DNA of 10,740 nucleotides from Conidiobolus incongruus B7586 (taxonomy: Eukaryota > Entomophthoromycota > Entomophthoromycetes > Entomophthorales > Conidiobolaceae), in NCBI GenBank assembly GCA_000697335.1, contig JNEM01012722.1, positions 1 through 10,740 on the forward strand, read 5' to 3'. A program made the position numbers and the translations under genes. The notes beneath the pieces are model-generated. The model was given only the letters and a program-made list of their open reading frames with translations, was not told the origin of the DNA and ran no database searches. Positions 1-6,999 of this stretch are shown piece after piece (within the stretch, counting starts at the first letter, position 1; each line of letters starts with the position of its first letter).

Positions 1-392
1 AATCAAATAAATTTCATTATATATTCTTATTTAAATTAAAAATATTTTTTATTATATATAATAATTATTATTTAAAATAAATAAAGATTATAAAAAATTT
101 CATATATATCAAAATAATTATTATAAAAAATATATTTATTAGATTATGACAAATATAATTATAATTATTTTAAATAATCAAAAATATAATTATAATAATA
201 TAATTTTTATAAATAAATTATATTAATTTGTGAAATATCAAATTTTAATTTTTAGTAAAAAAATTATTTTTGGACTATTTGAAACTTAATGAAAAAAAAA
301 TTTAATCAATAAAAAAATAAGTAATAATTGTACATTATCTATTAATATCTATAATTTATATATTAATATTTAAATTTGATTTTGAAATTTTA
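1..392. other. AT-rich stretch, no gene recognised
   Basis: This stretch is almost entirely A and T, with short runs such as an A-tract near 290-301 and no open frame that looks like protein. It lies just past the 3' end of the F-box/LRR-like gene remnant that reads leftward to 393. Any polyadenylation signal for that gene would lie here, but with this base composition an AATAAA-like match means nothing. Nothing else is visible. Confidence 0.6.
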
Positions 393-1718
393 TCATATTA
401 AATTTTTGTTGTAATATATTGAAACCAACTGAGATAGATTTTCTATTTTATAAAAACTCATACTCAATGAAAAGCTCAAATATTTCCAACAGTACAAATT
501 TGTAGTCATTATATCATTTGAATTAATATTGATCAGTCCTTTCTTCAATCCTTTAATTGAAACATGCTTTAAATTTGGTAAATAGTCAATTTGTCCCAAA
601 ACGTTTATAATCCAAATAAAAAAATTGAGTATATGCACGTTTTGCAATTTCAAATTTCTAACATAGAAGGTAGGTATAAGTGGATCTCACAAAGTTAAAT
701 TCTTGAATTTGGGCAGATTTAGAAGGATTTCGTTGTCATTGTCTAAATACTTTGCCATATAATCGATATCAAGTTGTGATACATTACGACATTGGAGAGA
801 ATATTTTGGTAAAATGGAGCTTAGAATCAAATCAAAATTAGTTTTCAAGAATTGTTTCGATTCCGGAATTGGGAGATCACTTTCTCGGATATTATGAGGA
901 CCTCCAGAATATTGATAGTAATGTAAAAGTTGTAATAGGTCGAATTTGGCGATAAGCTGTAAATATTCTAAATCCAAGAATTGTAAATTAATTTGAAGGG
1001 ATTTCAATTGTGGATTGAGTGATGAGAATTTCGGTGCGAATGACAGTTCATTGGATTTGCTCGGATGATAGGTAAAGTGCTCCAGATTGGGTAGAAGTTG
1101 AAGTGGCAGATTAAATTGAGAATGGTGAGAAGTACCTTGAGAGCAATTGCGATATACTATCCTAGCATTTTTCGTCAATAATGTGTAGCATAAATCACAA
1201 TTAACAAATTTAATACTTTCTGATGATATAGACATGGCAATTTGTGATTCTGGTGAAACTTCCTTCAAGTTTGTACACACAGCAACCTTGGTCAATTCTG
1301 GAGATTATAATTTATTCAAAGATTTTAAAATTCGAATAATACAATCCAAAGGGACTGGATTGCGGAATGACTTTAAGTTCTTAATATTTTGAAAAGTATT
1401 GGTAACTTGTAGCATGAATTGATGATTGATACTATGATGGATATTAAAAGGGTTCAACTCAGGCTGTAACAAAATCAGCTCATTCTTAAATTGCTCAAAG
1501 CAAGTTCCAATATCTTGAACATTTGAACCATTCGAATGCATGTTTTCAACAAAATGATTGTCTATATTACCATTTGGATAATTTAGCAAAATATCTTGAA
1601 AAATGATGGGTTTTAATTTGAATCTTAAGGATTTGCAAATTTTGCTTAATTCCATTAATTCTGAAAGTTTCAAACATTATTGAATAATGATTGTGCCTAA
1701 GATATGAGTCCAATTCAT
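393..1718 (-). pseudogene. F-box/leucine-rich-repeat-like gene, copy A, one frame with three in-frame stops
   Basis: Three open stretches (1673-1305, 1295-687 and 653-393) lie in one frame on the minus strand and read as a single protein. From ATG at 1716-1718 the frame runs 442 codons without an indel to TGA at 393-395, followed directly by TAA. In-frame stops are TAA at 1677-1679, TAA at 1305-1307 and TGA at 687-689. The N-terminal segment ELMELSKICKSLRF plus KLKPIIFQDILL resembles the second half of a fungal F-box. The rest has irregular leucine-rich repeats, for example LPNLEHF, LKSLQINLQFLDLEYL and LPNLKHVSIKGL. Proteins of this kind usually bind Skp1 and present substrates to an SCF ubiquitin ligase; that role is inferred from the family. 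A frame-shifted ATG at 1726-1728 is an alternative start. The three separate stretches begin with TTG, so they are not independent genes. The last 270 bases are more AT-rich. The copy is probably a fairly young pseudogene. Readthrough or sequencing error is possible, but three stops make either less likely. Confidence 0.7.
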
Positions 1719-1756
1719 ATTGATTCATTATCTGTTGATAGTGTTGGGGTTTAAAC

Positions 1757-1774
1757 TTGCCCCATTAGGGGGAA
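1757..1774. repeat. GC-rich imperfect inverted repeat near the start of copy A
   Basis: TTGCCCC at 1757-1763 and GGGGGAA at 1768-1774 form an imperfect 7-base inverted repeat with one mismatch around ATTA. It lies in the densest G/C cluster of the window (about 1741-1787), some 40 to 60 bases upstream of the putative start codon. In the transcript it would form a short hairpin in the 5' leader; as DNA it could be a zinc-cluster or zinc-finger binding site. Confidence 0.3.
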
Positions 1775-1800
1775 TCCTGTAAAGGGATAGAAAGTATTAG

Positions 1801-1874
1801 GCAAAAAAAGCCAAAAAAATAAGTAAAAGATAAAGAAAGAATAAAGTTAAAGCTAATAGAAATAGAGGAGAGGG
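1801..1874 (-). promoter_or_regulatory. Pyrimidine-rich tract in the copy A leader
   Basis: On the minus strand this segment is almost pure T and C, with CTCTCC and TTTATTCTTTC runs followed by TTTTTTTGGC repeats. Such tracts are common just upstream of transcription start sites in yeasts. The tract is broken only by short AT segments. It supports leftward transcription into copy A and argues against random AT drift here. Confidence 0.35.
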
Positions 1875-1926
1875 TTTATTTAGGAAAGTTAAATAGTTTA
1901 GATATTTCAAACTCACTAAACTATGG

Positions 1927-1932
1927 TTTATA
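1927..1932 (-). promoter_or_regulatory. TATA box candidate (TATAAA)
   Basis: TATAAA reads on the minus strand inside CCATTTTATAAACCATAG, about 210 bases upstream of the ATG at 1716-1718. In AT-rich DNA a TATAAA match is weak on its own. Here it sits in the less AT-rich island, next to a TTCTAGAA box and upstream of a pyrimidine tract, which makes it a better candidate than the many others in the window. Confidence 0.35.
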
Positions 1933-1941
1933 AAATGGATT

Positions 1942-1949
1942 TTCTAGAA
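1942..1949. promoter_or_regulatory. Heat-shock-element-like palindrome TTCTAGAA
   Basis: TTCTAGAA is two inverted nTTC/GAAn half units with the 2-base spacing used by heat shock factor sites. It lies inside a longer near-palindrome, GATTTTCTAGAATATC. Only two units are clear, whereas functional sites usually have three or more, so a regulatory role is only suggested. It lies about 10 bases further from copy A than the TATAAA. Confidence 0.25.
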
Positions 1950-1968
1950 TATCACCAGTCCTTGGGAC

Positions 1969-1988
1969 AAGGGGCTATATTATCCCTT
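1969..1988. promoter_or_regulatory. AGGGG (STRE-like) box within a short inverted repeat
   Basis: AAGGGG at 1969-1974 contains AGGGG, the core of the yeast stress response element, and faces CCCTT at 1984-1988. Together they form a 5-base inverted repeat around an AT-rich spacer. A second AGGGG is at 1767-1771. G-runs are rare in this window, so two AGGGG boxes upstream of one gene are notable, but binding by a Msn2-type factor is inference. Confidence 0.25.
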
Positions 1989-1999
1989 TCAATAGTTAT

Positions 2000-3053
2000 T
2001 GTTAATTGAATAATTTCTTGACAACCACTCAAAATATTTTAATAGGATTGTTAATTCAATCAAATAAGTTAATTTACTTATTATATTTTAGGATTAATGA
2101 AATTAATTTGATTTTACTTGTAATAGTATCAGATATGAATTTAAATTAATCAAATATTTTTTAACAAGTTTAAAACATTTCTAGATCTATTATTTAAGAT
2201 ATATAATTTTTATTTATTGAGCTTGGTAATAATATTATATATGACCATTATATTTAAATATAAATACTTTAAATATTAATACAAAATCAAATTAAAAATT
2301 TAATTGAATTACTAAAATTCAACTATTTAATAATTTTATTTATACTGAATCTAATTGAATAAATAAAATAAGAATTATGCTCAATATATATTATTCTATA
2401 AAATCAATTTTATGGTCAGATTAATATAAAACCTATTATATTTGCTATTTTCACAAAACACTAATTATTCAAATTATTGAAATTGATTAATCCATCAAAA
2501 AATATGTAGATCAATATTGAGAAGAGTTTTAGAGATGTTATTTAACTATTAAAATATATCAATGTCACATTATATTATTTTTCAGTATCATAATATTATG
2601 ATTTTATTTTTTTAATTCATCTTTTGATATTCTTATTTTAATTTATTCTCTAAGTCTGGCTGTTAAGTTTTGATTGTTTTTCTGGATTTTGAAATTATTT
2701 GAGTAAAGGAAGATTTAATTAATTTTTTAAGTACATATTTGTTTATTAATTTAACAAAATCAAATTATTTAATAATACTTATATATTGAATATTGATAAA
2801 ATTTTAATTTATAAAACTACTAATATATCACAATTAATACATTGACATATTTCATAATGATCATAACTATATTGAAACTTAGATGTTAATTGATAATATA
2901 TTTTAATTCGGTTGTAAAGAATTTTTTGTATCAATACATAGAACTAAATACAAATAGTATTTAATAAACTAGAGGTAAATATATACATCTTAGATACAAT
3001 CTACAAATTCGTGATAAATCAAATTATGCAACAACTCAGTTCACATAAAGACA
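2000..3053. other. AT-rich stretch between the two gene copies
   Basis: No open frame of useful length was found and no RNA gene is visible. The base composition returns to the AT-rich background above about 2010. A somewhat less AT-rich patch at about 2640-2720 could not be identified. A short minus-strand piece at 2464-2499 resembles the integrase start of copia elements and is listed as a weak finding. The stretch separates copy A's promoter from the 3' end of copy B, which reads toward it. Confidence 0.5.
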
Positions 3054-4280
3054 TTAATTTGAATTGTTAAGTGGATTGGAAGTTGAGATTAGGGTTTCTA
3101 AAGTTGAGCGCTTGACAAAAAGTTTTAGCGTTCTTAACGATTCATTTTGATAAAAGATGAAATCTTTGAATTTGATATTAATTAGTGTTTTATACCATTC
3201 TTGGAAAAATTGCTTTAAATTCGGGAATTGATCGAATTTTTATAAAAGTAGATATTATCATAGTGGAACTCATTGGTAAATATATTTTTTAGTTGATCCG
3301 ATTGCGACTCTTGATTATTAAAAATGAAATCGTTAATTAAGTATTTGAATGTTAAAGTCTTTAATTTAGATAAACTTGGGATAATAAAATTGAAAAGTTT
3401 TTTCAAAATTTTGATGATCATATTGATCTTCTTCTAAATGATCGGTATAAATGTATGTTGAAATGGTATATACTAGTCAAAATTTAACAATATCCTGTAT
3501 TTTATTTTCTTGAATAACATCAATAATTAAAAATCTCATGTACCCCAAAGTGAAAAAAGAAACGTACCATGAATGAAGGAAAATCTGCCACAATGATAGT
3601 TATATAAATACTGTTATTAATCGAACGTCTGCGCGACTTTAAAATTTTCTTCATCCAAGTATTATACACAAATATCAAGCGACTTCAACCGTAGCTTGAA
3701 TAATAGAAACTCTGGTGAAATTAATATTTTCATAATGTCATCCTGATAGTATTCAAAATAGTCCAAAAATGGTAAATATTAAAACAGTGAATTAAATTGA
3801 GATTGATTGGAAGTGCCTTCAACATAATTACGTCCTAAAGCTTTCAAATCTTGAGTCAATTTACACTTGGGCAAATGAAAAACTTTAAGATTTTATCTAT
3901 GTCGATAATATAGTTTAAGATGATGGTGATTTTTTGCTACAAAATTGAATCTACTCCCACATACTCTAAATACAAATACACCAAATATTTTAAAAATTGG
4001 AGAATTTGTTTCAACATATTCAATTGGATTAGAATTCCTTTAGTTTTAATTGGAATGTATTTTGAAAAATTATATTGGAGATTTCCAATATGATATAATC
4101 CCTAAACCATAATAAGAGCTTAAAATATTAAAATTAGGATATAATAAAAATAGTAATAATTCCTTCCTGAATTGTTGAACATATAATTAATGAATTAGAA
4201 AATTGGAGAAGTTCTAATTGACTTAATATAATTGGTTTATATATTATCTTGAAGATATAGTTTGAAATATCTTTAGTTAA
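3054..4280 (-). pseudogene. F-box/leucine-rich-repeat-like gene, copy B, decayed paralogue of copy A
   Basis: This is a nearly full-length but broken relative of copy A on the same strand. The F-box-like end reads LTKDISNYIFKIIYKPIIL around 4280-4224, matching LSKICKSLRFKLKPIIF in A. QFRKELLLFLLYPNFNI around 4174 matches QFKNELILLQPELNPFNI. At 3791-3817 GTSNQSQFN matches GTSHHSQFN of A at 1110-1136. From that Asn, 47 codons align without a gap (3793 to 3653, against 1112 to 972), with 15 identical residues. The C-terminal end, FDQFPNLKQFFQEWYKTL to TAA at 3054-3056, matches IDYLPNLKHVSIKGLKKG. The distance from KPII to the stop is about 1.2 kb in both. Stops include TAA at 3779 and 3662, TAA TAA just below 3620, and a TAG near 3940. 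The frame changes at least four times, at about 4180, 4103, 3890-3860 and 3240. The 68-codon open stretch 3421-3215 is only one fragment of this gene. Confidence 0.72.
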
Positions 4281-4699
4281 ATTTTAAATTTTAATAATAA
4301 GAAATATGATTAAATTTATATAATCATAAAAATTAAAAAGTGATATAAAAAATTAAAACTCAATTCTAGTTTTTATCACTCTTTTTCTCTTAAAATATAA
4401 AAACATATTGTAGAATATATATTAGCATAGTTATTTAATTATCATTTTAACTGTCTTAGTCAGATTGATATAATAACTATTTTTTTATAAAATATAGGAT
4501 ATATTTAAAATGATTAATTTAAATCATTGATTTTATAACAAAATTTAATTAATATAAGATAAAATAGCTATTATTTATTAGTTAATATAAAATTACTATA
4601 AATTAATATAAAATTTTAGCTAATGTAAATAATTATAATATAAAAAAATTGAGGTTATAATATATGGATTCTTTTATATAATTAAATATTTTTAATAAT
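4281..4699. other. AT-rich stretch between copy B and the plus-strand fossil
   Basis: This is AT-dominated sequence with no convincing open frame. The start of copy B, including its promoter, should lie in the lower part, but nothing like the pyrimidine-rich, G-containing promoter of copy A survives. The upper part may hold unrecognisable integrase sequence of the plus-strand copia fossil. The exact boundary between the two cannot be placed. Confidence 0.4.
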
Positions 4700-6100
4700 A
4701 AAAATTTATCTTAAAGGATCTAAATAATTATATAATTTCTAAGACATAAATTTTTCTATTAATAAGATTTTATAATTATTGAAGTAATGCTATTATAGTT
4801 TAGTAATTATTTATCTATTGTTAAATCCAAAAGATTAAATTACGGATATATAATCATTATTATAATATATATATATATATTTAAATCAATTAGAATTGTT
4901 TTATTAGGTTTAATATTTCAATATCTTTATAATAAATTTTAATTTGTAAAATTTCAAATTATATATAAAGATTGATAATAATTTTGATCAAGTAATAGGA
5001 AATAATAAAGATCAAAATAATAATAAAAATATAAGATATAAAGATATTAATTATTTAGATATAACAGTTAAGAGTTTTAAAGACTTAAATATTATTCAAT
5101 ATTCTAATATACCATCCAAGTTAAATTATGATAATTTAATTATATATAAAAATATTAAAGGTTTTTTGCAATAAATTATTTATATTGGATATTTATATAA
5201 ATTATTATATTGGATAAGGAATTAAATATAATTGCTTATATAAAGTAATTATTTTATTAAATAAACTCTAGTATTTATCTTTGATATTAATTTTTTAACC
5301 AATAGATATATTAGCTTAAATCCAAAATAATTTATAATATTAATTTATATATCAAATTTAATTTTCCCAATTTTTAAAATTCTTTGAATAAATGGATAAT
5401 AATGATTTGATCACCAAGTTAACTAAGGATCAAATCAATATAGTTAATAATTATAATATTTGATGGTGTTTATTAAAGGAATAAAACTAACAGCTAATTA
5501 TTAGTTAAATTTTGAATATTTATTTTATAATATCAATACCCCCAATTTTAATCAAGTAATTCAAGAGTTTATAATATTAAATACCAAATTAGAAATACCA
5601 GAAATAAATTTAAATTATATAAATTAAGATATTTTCAATATATTTTATGATAACAATTAATTGACAATTCTCAGATTATAATATATAAATATTATTTTTC
5701 AAAATTAGGAATACTTTTAATCTTTTATTTTGTCACCTTTAAAATATCTAATAAATTATAGTTTTAAATATATTTTAAATATTATATTTTAAAATATTTG
5801 ATAACTATCTTAAGCTAATAATTATCAATCCTTAGTCAATCTTATATATTAAATTTTTATATTTTACTTTTATCATATCTAATTAAGTTAAAAATTTTTT
5901 CTTTTATTAATTAATTTATTTTTATTATTTTATCCATAGAACTCTTAATTTATATTATATGAAGTTATTTATATTATAGTTATTTATTATTTGAAATTAT
6001 AATAAAATTTTAAAAAACTGAAAATTTAAGAATTTTAACTTTGGAATTTAAATTTCACTTAATATGGATATTAAAAACCTTGATAATTAAATAAATTATT
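4700..6100 (+). mobile_element. Ty1/copia retrotransposon fossil, plus strand, RT region
   Basis: This is a strongly decayed Ty1/copia element reading rightward. Parts appear in family order: an integrase-end-like stretch around 4775-4850, an integrase-RT linker with DQVIGNN around 4986-5006, the start of the reverse transcriptase palm region with KGFLQ around 5157-5171, a segment like the catalytic-loop region at about 5390-5460, and the segment after it with NFNQVIQEF around 5541-5570. RNase H-like traces may follow up to about 6100. The longest open stretch is 4950-5171. The element is broken many times and looks old. No terminal repeats could be found, so both ends are approximate. The assignment rests on motif resemblance read by eye and is less certain than for the minus-strand fossil. 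Confidence 0.5.
4865..4880. repeat. AT dinucleotide microsatellite, 8 units
   Basis: Eight perfect AT units sit between TATA and TTTAAATC. Short AT tracts like this arise readily in sequence of this composition. It lies inside the plus-strand copia fossil and has no evident function. Confidence 0.7.
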
Positions 6101-6347
6101 TTGATAATTATACTTTTTAATCATTTTAATAATATTTTTGTATTTTGAAAATATATATCTATATTAATTTAATAATTAAATTTATATTACTACTTATATA
6201 TAATAGTTTTGTTAGTTTATAATCAAATAAAATTTTTTAGTTTTATTTATTAAATTTATACAAATTATATATAACTCACTGATTGAATCATTTAAACCCA
6301 AAAGTAATCAAGATAAAAGAAAGTTTTTTCTAAATATTCTACTATAA

Positions 6348-6360
6348 TACTATAATAGTA
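6348..6360. repeat. 13-base palindrome with adjoining 8-base tandem unit
   Basis: TACTATAATAGTA is symmetric around its central A. It overlaps two tandem copies of ACTATAAT at 6341-6356. It is probably a chance product of AT-rich sequence or a small tandem duplication. Confidence 0.45.
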
Positions 6361-6918
6361 AATAAGCTTTAAGATAAATAGGATTAAAAAATAATTGATT
6401 AAATTATATTATAAGTATTTTTCTAAAAACCATGTTTATTAAAGAGATTTATTATTAATTACAACCATTATATAATATTATAAAATTCAACATTAATATT
6501 AATTATAAATCTAAATTTAAATTAATTTTGATATTGATAATTTATAAAAAATTTTATACTTAGTTTTTTAAATATATTAACTAGGATAAAATTCTATCTA
6601 TTAAATATTATAAAATTTAATAAATATTATTTTGATAATTAATAATAATTTATAATTTTAATATTATAAAAAATATGAATTTGAAATATTTATAATAATA
6701 ATATAGAATGGTATATATGAACTATAAAACCTTTAAATATTTATAATATTTTTAGCCAAATTTAAAAAAATTTTATCTTCATATATTTTGATCATCAATA
6801 TTAAAATTAGCTAAATTTTTATAATTAATTTTATTTTTTTAATAAAAAAATATTGGAATTTAAAATTTTTAAATAAAATATTAGATATTTGAAATTAAAT
6901 TTTCTAATACTTAAATTA

Positions 6919-6942
6919 ATATAGCATGTTTAAATGCTATAT
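6919..6942. repeat. Perfect 9-base stem inverted repeat
   Basis: ATATAGCAT at 6919-6927 is matched exactly by ATGCTATAT at 6934-6942 around a 6-base loop, GTTTAA. The stem includes two G:C pairs, unusual in this background. It lies just outside the recognisable RNase H-like part of the minus-strand copia fossil, so it may belong to that element's 3' end. No U-tract typical of a bacterial terminator is expected here and none is claimed. Confidence 0.5.
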
Positions 6943-6999
6943 ATAACTAATTTATCAATTATATATTTTTTTCTTTTATATAACTAATAATAAAATTCA

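Larger units (their letters stand above)
1729..2000 (-). promoter_or_regulatory. Putative promoter and 5' leader of F-box/LRR-like copy A
   Basis: This is the least AT-rich intergenic stretch in the window and it lies directly upstream of copy A. Read on the minus strand from far to near it holds an AGGGG/CCCCT box, a TTCTAGAA box, a TATAAA, a long pyrimidine-rich tract and then a C/G cluster close to the start codon. That order resembles ascomycete yeast promoters, where pyrimidine tracts often precede transcription start sites. The edge is sharp: sequence above about 2010 falls back to the AT-rich background. A CTTTACAG on the minus strand near 1781-1788 looks like a 3' splice site, but no convincing partner was found, so no leader intron is called. 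Confidence 0.45.
6100..6999. other. AT-rich stretch between the facing 3' ends of two fossils
   Basis: Both copia fossils point into this segment, so it is where their 3' terminal repeats would be expected. No pair of direct repeats could be recognised by eye. Two small symmetric elements are present, the palindrome at 6348-6360 and the hairpin at 6919-6942. No protein-like frame was found. Confidence 0.4.

Noticed and set aside
687-1295. An independent 202-codon gene on the minus strand
   Set aside because: It begins with TTG, not ATG, and shares its frame with the stretches before and after it. It reads as the middle of copy A.
1305-1673. An independent 122-codon gene on the minus strand
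   Set aside because: It also begins with TTG and continues the same frame as the rest of copy A. It carries the F-box-like end of that gene.
393-1718. A ciliate-type code in which TAA and TAG mean glutamine, making copy A intact
   Set aside because: Glutamine is CAA throughout the remnants, whereas ciliates with that code use TAA and TAG for most glutamines. One of the three internal stops is TGA, which that code would still read as a stop.
1781-1788. CTTTACAG as the 3' splice site of a leader intron of copy A
   Set aside because: No convincing 5' splice site and branch point pair was found upstream on the minus strand, so an intron cannot be supported.
3215-3421. A separate 68-codon gene starting with ATG
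   Set aside because: Its place and leucine-rich content match the C-terminal third of copy A, and copy B homology continues on both sides. It is a fragment of copy B.
4950-5171. A 74-codon open frame as a small gene
   Set aside because: It has no ATG near its start, and its content resembles the copia integrase-RT linker, in line with the segments that follow on the same strand.
5392-5460. ATG at 5392 as the start of a small gene or a Gag protein
   Set aside because: Order and spacing relative to the flanking segments fit the catalytic-loop region of a copia reverse transcriptase better than a Gag start.
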